From: Neorhizobium petrolearium
GTDB lineage: Bacteria; Pseudomonadota; Alphaproteobacteria; Rhizobiales; Rhizobiaceae
Assembly: GCF_017873175.1 (NCBI RefSeq)
Contig: NZ_JAGGJW010000007.1
Coordinates: forward strand, 1-64,000
DNA: 64,000 nt
Direction: 5' to 3'
The position numbers were made by a program, and so were the translations under genes. Positions 8,631 to 17,334 of the stretch are shown piece by piece. Position 1 is the stretch's first letter, and the number at the start of each line of letters is the position of its first letter. The notes under the pieces are model-generated. The model saw nothing but the letters and a program-made list of their open reading frames with translations, searched no databases and had not been told where the DNA came from.

Positions 8631-9212
8631 TCAGTGAATATCGCGGCTTTTGACGTCGGTCAGGCTGAAGGACCGGAATTCCACCTCGAAGCCTTCCCGC
8701 TGCGGCGAGCAGAAGGTCATACCGACGGAAAGCTCCGAAAGAGTCGGGGGGAAATAAGCCAGCCGCGCCATCCGCCAATCCGGCCGGCTATCCGTGCGGT
8801 ATTGGATGAAAAGCGCGTCGCCCATGCGGGTAACGCGGACGAAGATTTCCTCAAAATCCTCATCGAGGCGGAAGGCGGACCAGTCCGAATGACCGTTGGT
8901 GACGACTGTGCTGAAGTGACGGGCACCGTCGGTGAATTCGATGCCGCATTTCATCCAGTGCTTTTCGTCAAGGCGGAGCATCAGGCCTGCCTGATCGTAG
9001 AGCGCTTCATAGCGCCCGACGAAGGATGTCTCCGCCGTGAAATCGCCGACGCAGCGCCGGTAGAGGAAATGGCCGTTGTCATGATGGAAACCGTAATAGG
9101 TCTCCTGCCAAAAGTCGGTCTCCGGACCGGAGCGGGCGATCAGCCGGCCGCTGTCTTTGCGGATTTCCGGCGGCGGGTTCAGCCATTGCATGTCGGAAAG
9201 ATCGACCGGCAT
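8631..9212 (-). CDS. DUF1349 (concanavalin-like beta-sandwich) protein
   Basis: 193 aa. DUF1349 proteins have a concanavalin A-like jelly-roll fold and are usually annotated as 'regulation of enolase protein 1' homologues, a label with little functional support. Visible: QETYYGFHHDNGHFLYRR, DFTAETSFVGRYEALYDQAGLMLR, WMKCGIEFTDGARHFSTVVTNGHSDWS and the C-terminal VGMTFCSPQREGFEVEF. ATG 9212 is preceded by GGGAGGGAC; a longer start at 9302 would overlap the kinase gene by 77 nt. It begins 13 nt after the histidine kinase stop, so it is the distal gene of the marR-RR-HK operon and may be a stress-linked passenger. Confidence 0.85.
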   Translation of the reverse strand: MPVDLSDMQWLNPPPEIRKDSGRLIARSGPETDFWQETYYGFHHDNGHFLYRRCVGDFTAETSFVGRYEALYDQAGLMLRLDEKHWMKCGIEFTDGARHFSTVVTNGHSDWSAFRLDEDFEEIFVRVTRMGDALFIQYRTDSRPDWRMARLAYFPPTLSELSVGMTFCSPQREGFEVEFRSFSLTDVKSRDIH

Positions 9213-9225
9213 CCGTCCCTCCCGT

Positions 9226-10605
9226 TCAGGCCGGTATCCGCACGACGGCACGCAGGCCGCCCTGCGGGCTTTCGGCAAGTGTGACGTTGCCGCCATGGGC
9301 ACGGGCGATGTCGCGGGCGATGGCGAGGCCGAGGCCCGTGCCGGAAGCGTTCAGGTTGCGCGCCTCGTCGAGCCGGTAGAAGGGCTTGAAGACGTCTTCG
9401 CGCGCTTCGGGCGGAACGCCGGGACCATCATCGTCGAGGGTGAGCGTCAGCCATTTGGCGCTATGCCTCGCGTCGACATGCAGATTATTGGCGTAGCGTT
9501 CGCTGTTTGAGACGAGATTTCCGACGAGCCTGGCGAAGGCATTGGGGCGCACTGCGATCTCGTCTTCCCCCTCGATCTCATAGGTCATGGTCTTGCCCTG
9601 CAAAGCAAAGTCCGACTGCAGTTTCCCCAGGAGTTCGCTCAGCCGCAGTTCGCCGAAATCTTCCTCGGCCTGGCTTTTGGCGAAGGCCAGATAGCCTTCC
9701 AGCATCGACTGCATATCCTCCACATCCTGGCTCATGCCAGTAAGCTCCGGCTTGTCGCCGGCAAGTGCCAACTGGAGCCGGAAGCGGGTCAGGATGGTTC
9801 GCAGATCATGGCTGATGCCGGCAAGCATGGTCGTGCGTTGCTCCATCTGCCGCTCGATCCGCTCGCGCATCTGGATGAAGGCAAGACCGGCGCGGCGGAT
9901 CTCGTCGGCGCCGCGCGGTGAGAAACCCTCGGTGCTCTGGCCCTTGCCGAAACTTTCGGCAGCTTGCGCGAGCGTCAGGATCGGCCGGATCTGGCCGCGC
10001 AGGAAGAGAATGGAAATGCCCACCAGCACCAGGGCAGTGCCGATCATCCAAACCAGGAAAATATGCGTGTTCGAGGCATAGGTGGAGCCGCGGCGGGCAA
10101 AGACCCGCAATACGCGGCTGTCGAACTTGATGCGGATCTCAACGAGCCGGCTGTCGCCCACCGTATCGATCCAGAACGGCATCTGGATCTGGCGATTGAT
10201 CTGATCGGCAAGCACGTCATCGAGCAGGGAGAAGAAGGGGCGCGGGCGTGGCGGCGGCAACTGGCCGTTTTCTTCCACCGCGATCGTGAGATTGAGAGCG
10301 TTGCCGGCAATGCCGGTGATCGCATCGTAATTGCTGTCCTGCGGATAACTCTTGATGACTTCGATAATGCTGGCGATGTCCCGGACAGTGCCTTCCGAAA
10401 GGCGTTCGGTGACCATGCGCCAGTGCCGTTCCATGAAGACGGCGGCGACCACCGTCTGCAGGAGCAGCATGGGCAGGATGACGATGAGCAGCGAGCGGGT
10501 GTAGAGACCCGTGGGCAGGCGCCGTCGCAGCCATCGGGTCAGCGGACGCCAGCCGGGGAGGGTAAACCGGTCCATGTCGCGCTTCAGGGTGTCGAAAAGT
10601 GCCAT
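9226..10605 (-). CDS. EnvZ-like sensor histidine kinase
   Basis: 459 aa inner-membrane kinase. Order: cytoplasmic tail, TM1 (about 36-56), periplasmic sensor domain (about 57-180), TM2 (about 183-205), HAMP (about 206-260), dimerisation/phosphoacceptor helix with GISHDLRTILTRFRL (His about 275), and an ATPase domain with N box NLVSNSERYA, DDGPGVP and GTGLGLAIARDI. The H-box has Ile where the usual HDLRTPLT has Pro; I believe this variant recurs in alphaproteobacterial EnvZ-type kinases. The partner is the OmpR-type regulator upstream in the same operon, separated by an unusual pair of palindromic repeats. The signal is unknown. Confidence 0.93.
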   Translation of the reverse strand: MALFDTLKRDMDRFTLPGWRPLTRWLRRRLPTGLYTRSLLIVILPMLLLQTVVAAVFMERHWRMVTERLSEGTVRDIASIIEVIKSYPQDSNYDAITGIAGNALNLTIAVEENGQLPPPRPRPFFSLLDDVLADQINRQIQMPFWIDTVGDSRLVEIRIKFDSRVLRVFARRGSTYASNTHIFLVWMIGTALVLVGISILFLRGQIRPILTLAQAAESFGKGQSTEGFSPRGADEIRRAGLAFIQMRERIERQMEQRTTMLAGISHDLRTILTRFRLQLALAGDKPELTGMSQDVEDMQSMLEGYLAFAKSQAEEDFGELRLSELLGKLQSDFALQGKTMTYEIEGEDEIAVRPNAFARLVGNLVSNSERYANNLHVDARHSAKWLTLTLDDDGPGVPPEAREDVFKPFYRLDEARNLNASGTGLGLAIARDIARAHGGNVTLAESPQGGLRAVVRIPA

Positions 10606-10634
10606 CCTGCCTTCCGCTTGCGCCTGGTTTCCAG

Positions 10635-10714
10635 GCTAGTGGTTCAATTCCGACATTTGCATCCCTTTGCAGCACCCTCTGAGAGCAAATGTCGGAATCT
10701 AAAGGACCACTAGC
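10635..10714. repeat. Palindromic intergenic repeat, unit 1 (inverted relative to unit 2)
   Basis: Outer arms GCTAGTGGT (10635-10643) and ACCACTAGC (10706-10714) enclose a perfect 14-bp inner stem ATTCCGACATTTGC (10647-10660) / GCAAATGTCGGAAT (10685-10698). The apical loop contains GCACCCTCTGA (10672-10682). Its reverse complement is clearly homologous to unit 2, so the two are inverted copies of one element. It lies in the transcribed spacer between the response-regulator and kinase genes. Confidence 0.9.
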
Positions 10715-10726
10715 AACTTTATGATT

Positions 10727-10805
10727 CTAGTGGAATTTTCGAATTTGACATTTGAGTTCAGAGGGTGCCGTGAGCGGGGCTCAAATGTCAAATTCATTCC
10801 ACTAG
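10727..10805. repeat. Palindromic intergenic repeat, unit 2 (contains the response-regulator stop codon)
   Basis: Outer arms CTAGTGGAAT (10727-10736) and ATTCCACTAG (10796-10805) enclose a perfect 16-bp stem (10741-10756 with 10780-10795) built on the core GACATTTGA. Its loop holds TCAGAGGGTGC (10758-10768), the exact complement of the loop sequence in unit 1, so the two hairpins could kiss or the two units could pair with each other. Stem bases differ from unit 1 on both arms at once (CCGAC versus TTGAC, GC versus AG), i.e. compensatory change. The TAG stop of the response regulator is part of the outer arm. Confidence 0.9.
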
Positions 10806-11500
10806 TCAATACTCAGCCGATATCCGATGCCGCGCACCGTCTGGAGGTAGACGGGATTGGCCGGATCGTCCTCGATCTTACGCCGCAAACGGTTGATCTG
10901 CACGTCGATCGTGCGCTCACCCACTTCCGCATCGTCGCCGATCAGTTCGTGGCGCGGGATTGTGTCGCCGGCGCGCAGCGCAAAGAGGAGCATGATCTCC
11001 TGCTCGCGGTCGGTCAGCCGGATGGTTTCTGCCGCCTTGCGCAATTCCTTGCGCGGGATGGAGAAAGTAAAAGGACCGAACATGACCTGCTCGATCTTCG
11101 GAGTATCCGGCGAGCTGCTCCGGCGCAGGATGTTATTGATGCGAAGGACGAGCTCGCGTGGATCGAAGGGTTTTGAAAGATAGTCGTCGGCGCCGGCTTC
11201 CAGTCCCTCGATGCGGGACTCCATTTCAGCACGGGCCGTCAGCAGGATGACCGGAGTTGTCTTCTTCTGAAAAAGAGACTGCGTCAGCGAGAGGCCGGAT
11301 TCGCCCGGCATCATGACGTCGAGAATGATGAGATCGAAATGCAGGCCTTCGAGCTTGCGGCGAGCCTCCGCCGCGTCGCCCGCGACAGACACGCGGAATC
11401 CCTGTTCCATCAGATAGCGGTTAAGGAGATTACGGATACGGGTATCGTCGTCGACCACGAGAAGGTGGGGTGCGTCGTCGGAAGGAGGCGTTTTCGTCAT
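10802..11500 (-). CDS. OmpR-family response regulator
   Basis: 232 aa. Receiver domain (about 10-125) with DDDTRIRNLLNRYL, the phosphoacceptor Asp in LIILDVMMPGESG (about residue 58), TAR and KPFDP (Lys about 107). The C-terminal winged helix (about 135-230) has the OmpR/PhoB pattern ending in RRKIEDDPANPVYLQTVRGIGYRL. A phosphorylated dimer would bind tandem promoter sites. The stop codon TAG is contributed by the outer arm of a palindromic repeat, so the last residues may have been altered by its insertion. Transcribed after a MarR-type gene (36 nt apart) and before the EnvZ-like kinase. Confidence 0.95.
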   Translation of the reverse strand: MTKTPPSDDAPHLLVVDDDTRIRNLLNRYLMEQGFRVSVAGDAAEARRKLEGLHFDLIILDVMMPGESGLSLTQSLFQKKTTPVILLTARAEMESRIEGLEAGADDYLSKPFDPRELVLRINNILRRSSSPDTPKIEQVMFGPFTFSIPRKELRKAAETIRLTDREQEIMLLFALRAGDTIPRHELIGDDAEVGERTIDVQINRLRRKIEDDPANPVYLQTVRGIGYRLSID

Positions 11501-11536
11501 CGGTCCAGTCCCAACTGAGGGTTATCAGTCCTCAAC

Positions 11537-12106
11537 CTAATCCAACTCGTCTTCGATGGGTTCGAGATTCTCGTCCCGCCCACGCATGCGGCGCAGGAAT
11601 TCCTTGACCGCGGTCCGCATCTCCGGCGTGAAATCCTCCAGCGCGCGAGCGATACGGCGCGATTGCGGCTCGGAAAGGGCGAGCGCCAGTTCGCGGCCGG
11701 CAAGCGTCGGGTAGAGCCGCCTTTGCCGCCTGTCCTTGGCCCCCGCCATCTGGCGAATATAGCCGGATTCGATCAGTTGTTTGAGGACGCGCGCAAGGCT
11801 CTGCTTGGTGATCTGCAGCGTATCGAGAAGGTCGGTCACCATCATGCCTGGCTGACGGCAGACAAAATAGACGACGCGGTGATGGGCGCGGCCCATGCCG
11901 ATCTTGGCAAGGATCGCATCCGGGTCGGAGACGAAATCGCGATAGGCGAAGAAAAGCAACTCGATGGTCTCGAAGTCGATCTGGCCTTCGTCAACCACCG
12001 GCATCGGCGGCATGACCTTCCTGACGGCTTTTCCCGTCGATGCGCGCGACACTCCCGTTTCCTTTCCCGTCATGGTTCCATGCGAAGGCCGAAGCTCATT
12101 CAACAC
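11537..12106 (-). CDS. MarR-family transcriptional regulator
   Basis: 189 aa, longer than typical MarR (about 145) because of a disordered N-terminal extension of about 40 residues. The winged helix occupies about 75-150: VTDLLDTLQITKQSLARVLKQLIESGYI is the recognition region and AGAKDRRQRRLYPTLAG is the basic wing with the MarR-type D-R-R. It heads the leftward operon marR-RR-HK-DUF1349. A short inverted repeat TTGAACAATCAA at 12149-12160, about 45 nt upstream of the start, could be an operator, but this is weak. Ligand and targets are unknown. Confidence 0.9.
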   Translation of the reverse strand: MLNELRPSHGTMTGKETGVSRASTGKAVRKVMPPMPVVDEGQIDFETIELLFFAYRDFVSDPDAILAKIGMGRAHHRVVYFVCRQPGMMVTDLLDTLQITKQSLARVLKQLIESGYIRQMAGAKDRRQRRLYPTLAGRELALALSEPQSRRIARALEDFTPEMRTAVKEFLRRMRGRDENLEPIEDELD

Positions 12107-12240
12107 TCAAGCACTGTAGACGCTCGTTCGTCATAAAGCGCGAACAGCTTGAACAATCAACAGCATTTCTTGAAGGACGGATCGGATGGCACGCTCGGAG
12201 GCGAAGGGCGCCAGCAGCGCGGCGCCCCCCGCGATATCGG

Positions 12241-12870
12241 TCATTCGTAGATATGCACGATGCGGCGAGTACCCGGATCGACCAGAACGGGCCGGTCGTT
12301 GACGACCACATAGTCGTAGTCATAGTCGGGCACTTCGCGGATGATGACATCGGGCGGCAGTGTCGCCCCAACGACCACTTCATTGCGGACGCGGATCGGG
12401 TCGGTCGGATGCTGTTCGATATAGCTGATGACGGTATCCGGCGGATCGATGACATTCACTTCGCCGACCGGGCCAAGCATGATGTCGCCAGGTCCGGGAA
12501 CCGCAGCAGGCGGAACGCTTGCCGTCGTCTCATAGGTCACCGCCGGTACGTCGTAGCGGGTCCGATAGTCCTCGACCACTACCGGCGTGCCGTTGTGGCG
12601 GACGGTCAGGTATTCGGCGAAGACCCAGCCTCGCATGCCGTTGACTTCGATGCGGCACCAGTTGCTACCTTCGAGGCAGCCATCCATCATCGCCGGGCTA
12701 CCGCGGGTGGCAAGTCCGATCTCGGGGTAATCCTGGCCAGGACCGGAGCGGACGACGATGTCCGATGCCGTCGTCGTGGCCATCTGGGCCTGGGCGGGCA
12801 AGGCAAGGGCCGAAAGAGCAGTGCCAAGCCCCAACCACGTCCACTTAAGGAATTTCAACCAACTCGTCAT
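12241..12870 (-). CDS. Exported SH3-domain protein with DUF1236-like C-terminus
   Basis: 209 aa. Signal peptide about 1-29 ending AQA. A bacterial SH3 (SH3_3) domain covers about 32-88: DIVVRSGPGQDYPEIG, then WCRIEVNGMRGWVFAEYL. The C-terminal part, with two short tyrosine/proline strands ending DPGTRRIVHIYE, resembles DUF1236 of rhizobial periplasmic proteins. SH3_3 domains often bind peptidoglycan, so a cell-wall-associated role is likely, although not shown. ATG 12870 is chosen: GGAG lies upstream and the signal peptide begins there; a longer start at 12930 adds a non-signal-like leader. Confidence 0.85.
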   Translation of the reverse strand: MTSWLKFLKWTWLGLGTALSALALPAQAQMATTTASDIVVRSGPGQDYPEIGLATRGSPAMMDGCLEGSNWCRIEVNGMRGWVFAEYLTVRHNGTPVVVEDYRTRYDVPAVTYETTASVPPAAVPGPGDIMLGPVGEVNVIDPPDTVISYIEQHPTDPIRVRNEVVVGATLPPDVIIREVPDYDYDYVVVNDRPVLVDPGTRRIVHIYE

Positions 12871-13038
12871 GGAGTTTCTCCTCACGTTGATTGGAGGGAA
12901 ACCCTCATATGTCCCGCTGGGTTCCGCCAAGACCGAACGGATCCTTCGAGCTGTGGCCGGTCCGCCACGACAAGAGAACCTCCGGAACTTTTGAGCGCGA
13001 TGTCCATTGATTCAGCCACAGACACTGGAGAGAAGCCC

Positions 13039-13242
13039 ATGACCATTCAGCCGACAGCCCGGACTTTTTCCGCTCTTCCGCCCATCAAGATGGAAACGGC
13101 CGCCCCGGCCAATCCGCTCAGGGGTGTCCTAGTGACCGTCTTTGCCCTCAAGATCGTAGTATGTGCTTTCCTGCTTGCGACCGTGTCGCTTGCTCCGCCG
13201 GTCTCTGTCGACGCGCGTTTTGCGGCCGTCGCCGGCGATTGA
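13039..13242 (+). CDS. Small single-span membrane protein, function unknown
   Basis: 67 aa. A cytoplasmic, Pro/Thr-rich start (TIQPTARTFSALPPIKMETAAP) precedes one membrane helix (about 32-52, VLVTVFALKIVVCAFLLATVSL) and a short tail. The ATG at 13039 has GGAGAG eight bases upstream; an in-frame ATG at 13000 has none. It is transcribed away from the SH3 gene. Coding is supported by the ribosome site and the clean membrane segment; I do not recognise the family. Confidence 0.6.
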   Translation: MTIQPTARTFSALPPIKMETAAPANPLRGVLVTVFALKIVVCAFLLATVSLAPPVSVDARFAAVAGD

Positions 13243-13415
13243 TTTTTTGGCTGAAATGTCTTCCGTTTGCCGCTATATCCCCGCTGACATTATCGCTTGA
13301 AGCGGGTTACATCTAAACGGATTCATGCAGCGCGCTTCGTCTTCCTGTTTTTCCGCATGTCGCTGTCCCGGGATCGGTTCCCACCATCAAGCGACCTGCT
13401 TCAAGCCGAGGCATC

Positions 13416-14063
13416 ATGGGCAAGTTACAGGCCGGCATCATCCCGGTTACACCATTCCAGCAGAATTGCACGATCCTCTTCGATGACGAGACCAGGGAAG
13501 GCGTGGTCATCGATCCGGGTGGCGATGTGCCGACGATCCTTGAGGTCGTGAGTGAAAACGGAATAACGCTCAGGGAAATCTGGCTCACGCATGGTCATAT
13601 CGACCATGCAGGCGGCGCTGACGAATTGCGCGAGGTGCTGGGGATTCCGGTGATCGGGCCGCATGAAGCGGATCTTCCTTTGCTGCAGAAGCTGGAGGTC
13701 CAGGCGGAAAAGTTCGGGGTGAAGATGGCGGCGCGCAACCTTGTGCCTGACCGCTGGCTCAACGAGGGCGACACGGTTTCGTTCGGAGATCATGTATTCG
13801 AGGTTTTTCACTGTCCCGGCCATGCTCCTGGGCATGTGATCTACTACAACCGCAAACAGAAATTCGCACATCTCGGCGACGTGCTGTTCAACGGTTCGAT
13901 CGGGCGCACCGATCTGCCGGGCGGGGATCACGAGACGCTGCTTGCGTCGATCCGCGACAAAGTCCTGCCACTCGGCGATGATGTCGGCTTCATTTGCGGT
14001 CATGGTCCGGGTAGCCGGATCGGCGACGAGCGGCGCAACAACCCCTTCCTGCGCGGCCTCTGA
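13416..14063 (+). CDS. MBL-fold metallohydrolase (glyoxalase II-like)
   Basis: 215 aa. Metal-binding motif LTHGHIDHAGG (H-x-H-x-D-H, about 59-68), a third His in FHCPGHAPGHVIYY (about 133) and the bridging Asp in HLGDVLF (about 152), with a final His in FICGHGPGSRIGDER (about 194). This is the short 'YcbL/GloB-like' subgroup: hydroxyacylglutathione hydrolase or persulfide dioxygenase types are both possible. It lacks the C-terminal helical domain of true GloB, so the substrate cannot be stated. It converges on cspA. Confidence 0.9.
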   Translation: MGKLQAGIIPVTPFQQNCTILFDDETREGVVIDPGGDVPTILEVVSENGITLREIWLTHGHIDHAGGADELREVLGIPVIGPHEADLPLLQKLEVQAEKFGVKMAARNLVPDRWLNEGDTVSFGDHVFEVFHCPGHAPGHVIYYNRKQKFAHLGDVLFNGSIGRTDLPGGDHETLLASIRDKVLPLGDDVGFICGHGPGSRIGDERRNNPFLRGL

Positions 14064-14078
14064 TAGGTCTCCGCCAAG

Positions 14079-14103
14079 AAAAAAACCCGGCAAACCTGCC
14101 GGG
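14079..14103 (-). terminator. Intrinsic terminator of the cold-shock gene
   Basis: Reading leftward: 7-bp stem CCCGGCA/TGCCGGG (14086-14092 with 14097-14103) with a 4-nt loop, followed by seven T. It sits 30 nt past the cspA-type stop codon and may also stop transcription of the MBL gene arriving from the other side. Confidence 0.85.
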
Positions 14104-14132
14104 CTTCAACTCGAATAGAAAGCCTCCTAGGC

Positions 14133-14348
14133 TTAACCAGCGATCTGCAGGTTGACGGCCTTGGGGCCTTTGCCGCGACGATCCGGTTCCGTGTCGAAGC
14201 TTACCTTCTGGTTTTCCGACAATCCGGACAGGCCGGAAGCCTGTACGGCAGAGATATGAACAAAGATATCGGCGCCACCATTATCAGGCTTGATGAAGCC
14301 GAAGCCCTTGTCGGTATTGAAGAATTTTACAGTGCCAGTTTCGGCCAT
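14133..14348 (-). CDS. CspA-family cold-shock protein
   Basis: 71 aa single cold-shock domain binding single-stranded RNA/DNA. Both RNA-binding motifs are present: RNP1 KGFGFIKP (about 14-21) and RNP2 DIFVHISAV (about 27-35). The start MAETGTVKFFN is typical of alphaproteobacterial Csp proteins. It has a long untranslated leader (about 180 nt from a perfect -10 box, see separate entry) and its own terminator, the layout of cold-regulated csp mRNAs. Whether this copy is cold-induced or constitutive cannot be told; rhizobia carry several paralogues. Confidence 0.95.
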   Translation of the reverse strand: MAETGTVKFFNTDKGFGFIKPDNGGADIFVHISAVQASGLSGLSENQKVSFDTEPDRRGKGPKAVNLQIAG

Positions 14349-14879
14349 GCAGCAGGTCCTTTTCTCTCTGTCCGTGTTCAGCGGCGGACAGCATAACAGT
14401 GTTGCCCCGAAGGGCGGCGGCAGGCAGCTTTAAGAAAGGGTCCCTGTCTTTAACCGCGGTGACCGGCAGGAATAGCTTTGAATATCTCTGCCCCCAGCCT
14501 ACCGCCCGAAGTCTTCGCGCCTTCGGAGCGCATCATTATAGGTCTTCCCATGCTCGTAAATTGCCCGAACTTGCACAGAGTGCTGTGTTTATCAGAAATT
14601 GGCAAGAAAAAGTTTTTTGAACCGGTTCCATGAGGAGAAAGCTGACATCGGCAAAGATGACTGAGAACACTGGGTTGCGCCCTTTTGTTGACATCCAGAG
14701 GAGGAAATCATCGTTGGCAATGCTTTCTTGACCGGCGCCTGCGCCGTTTTTGAGCCGACCGTGGGAAAGGAAGATTTTTTTCCGGTCGGCCCTCGGAGCG
14801 CCTGTCAAGACGGTTTTATGCCGGATTTCAGCCGGCAGCCGTCATGAATTTCAGGAATCCCGCGTATTTTCGGACCGTT
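14349..14879. other. Intergenic region: long cspA leader and promoter, otherwise no gene seen
   Basis: 531 bp between cspA and the EAL gene. The proximal 180 nt form the presumed 5' leader of the cspA mRNA, with a GC-rich hairpin region around 14505-14530 (GCGC arms round TCCGAAG). The distal 330 nt are AT-richer and contain open frames on both strands (e.g. 14536-14808) with no signal peptide, motif or ribosome site that would support a gene. Confidence 0.5.
14535..14540 (-). promoter_or_regulatory. -10 box (TATAAT) of the cold-shock gene
   Basis: Perfect TATAAT on the minus strand. The expected -35 position has no good TTGACA match, so this promoter may depend on an extended element or an activator. 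Start of transcription near 14527 would give a leader of about 180 nt, similar to cold-shock mRNAs whose leaders control stability and translation at low temperature. Confidence 0.55.
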
Positions 14880-15821
14880 TCATTCCGTTGCGGACTGCCG
14901 CCGGCCGAAAGTGCGTGCGTGTCTTGCCAATGCGGGTCGGGAACCGGGGGCGGGCGATGGCGCAGGGTGATCGACAGACGGCGTATCTTCATTGCGAGGC
15001 GCTGGTGCGCCTGCAAAATCCGCAAGGCTTTCTGGGAAGGTCTCATTAAAGGTTGTCGGCGCAAGTTCCGGCCGGGCGAGCGCGTAACCCTGCATCAGCG
15101 GAACGCCAAGTTCCTCGCACAGATCGACCTGCCGGACCTCTTCGAGCCCCTCGAAAATCGGCTCGATGCCTTCGTCCAGCATCTGCCGGATGATAACGCG
15201 CAGGAGCGCATAGCCGGCAGAATTGTCGAGGAAGTCATGGACCCAGGAGGCGTCGAACTTCACGTAGTCCGGTTTGACGCGCTTCAGCCGGGCAAGATCG
15301 GAATCGCCCGCGCCGTAATCATCGATCGCAACGCGGAAGCCTATCGCGCGCATATGTTCGATGAAGGAAGCGACGATGTCGTCGGCCACGCCGAACTTTT
15401 CTGAGATCTCGCAGACAATCCGAGCGGCCCCAAGGCCTGCCTCATGGCCTGCGAGTTTGATGCGCTCGACCTCCTGGCGCATTTCCTGCGGCGCACGGAA
15501 GAGGCCGGGATGAAACTTGACGAAGATCCCCGTCCGTGAACGATTGAGCCGCCCGGTGTTGAGGATATGGATGGTGCGCAGGATGCTGTCGATATCGGCT
15601 ATATCGCTGGATGAAACGAGGCGAAAGAATTCGCCCGGCGAGACCGGCTCGTCATGGCGCGAAACGCGCACAAGGCCTTCGAATGCTTCTATCTCCAGAC
15701 CGGAGCCGTTCGAGCGGAAAATCGGCTGCAGGGCGGATTGCAGCGTGAAGGGACCGTAGCCGGTGGAAAAGGCCCCGCTTTCGCTGCGCACCAGATTGGC
15801 GAAAATGCTTCTCGGCGTCAT
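14880..15821 (-). CDS. EAL-domain protein, probably degenerate cyclic-di-GMP phosphodiesterase
   Basis: 313 aa; EAL domain about 25-250, then a disordered Pro-rich tail of about 60 residues. Catalytic-motif survey: the EALxR-equivalent is EGLVR (about 48-52); the metal-binding Asn motif (V-N-x-S-P) reads VKFHP, i.e. Asn replaced; the Glu motif CEISEKF is kept; the DD motif AIDDYGAG is kept; Lys in VKFDAS is kept; EGLEE and QGYALARP are kept. Loss of the Asn ligand suggests reduced or no phosphodiesterase activity, so a c-di-GMP sensor or protein-interaction role is possible. No membrane or sensor domain. Divergent from aatA. Confidence 0.88.
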   Translation of the reverse strand: MTPRSIFANLVRSESGAFSTGYGPFTLQSALQPIFRSNGSGLEIEAFEGLVRVSRHDEPVSPGEFFRLVSSSDIADIDSILRTIHILNTGRLNRSRTGIFVKFHPGLFRAPQEMRQEVERIKLAGHEAGLGAARIVCEISEKFGVADDIVASFIEHMRAIGFRVAIDDYGAGDSDLARLKRVKPDYVKFDASWVHDFLDNSAGYALLRVIIRQMLDEGIEPIFEGLEEVRQVDLCEELGVPLMQGYALARPELAPTTFNETFPESLADFAGAPAPRNEDTPSVDHPAPSPAPGSRPALARHARTFGRRQSATE

Positions 15822-15968
15822 GCTTGTCGGACTTTTCGTTGCTGATCCCGATGGTTGTAGCAGCGAAGGGTTACGTGGCTGTAAAGAAGATTTAGAAGGT
15901 TTTATCAGCGTCTTTGATGGCTCATATTCAAGCTTTCCGCTTGAAACGGCGTCGTAGTTTAGACATAG

Positions 15969-17234
<1,266 letters not shown>

Positions 17235-17260
17235 GAACGGCCGAACGATTTTCGACGTAA

Positions 17261-17279
17261 GCCCGCCGCATTGGCGGGC
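17261..17279 (+). terminator. Terminator-like hairpin after aatA
   Basis: Perfect 7-bp stem GCCCGCC / GGCGGGC (17261-17267 with 17273-17279) and 5-nt loop GCATT. The T-run is interrupted (TTCCTGCATTT), so it is a weaker intrinsic terminator than the others in this window. The same stem in the opposite orientation follows the DUF3597 gene. Confidence 0.65.
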
Positions 17280-17315
17280 TTCCTGCATTTGCGTCCTTGT
17301 TGACGATGTGGCTGC

Positions 17316-17327
17316 ATGTAGCTACAT
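17316..17327. promoter_or_regulatory. Probable autoregulatory operator of the Phd/VapC pair
   Basis: Perfect 12-bp palindrome ATGTAGCTACAT ending 7 nt before the antitoxin ATG. Phd/YefM antitoxins bind short palindromes centred on such sites in their own promoters and repress the operon, more tightly with toxin bound. Position and perfect symmetry make an operator likely. Confidence 0.65.
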
Positions 17328-17334
17328 TTTATCT

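Noticed and set aside
12040..13242. 400-codon plus-strand frame spanning the SH3-domain gene region
   Set aside because: Most of it is antisense to the SH3-domain gene; only its last 68 codons, with a ribosome site at 13039, look like a real gene and are annotated separately.
14536..14808. 90-codon minus-strand frame upstream of cspA
   Set aside because: No ribosome site, no hydrophobic segment or motif; it overlaps the perfect -10 box of the cold-shock gene.
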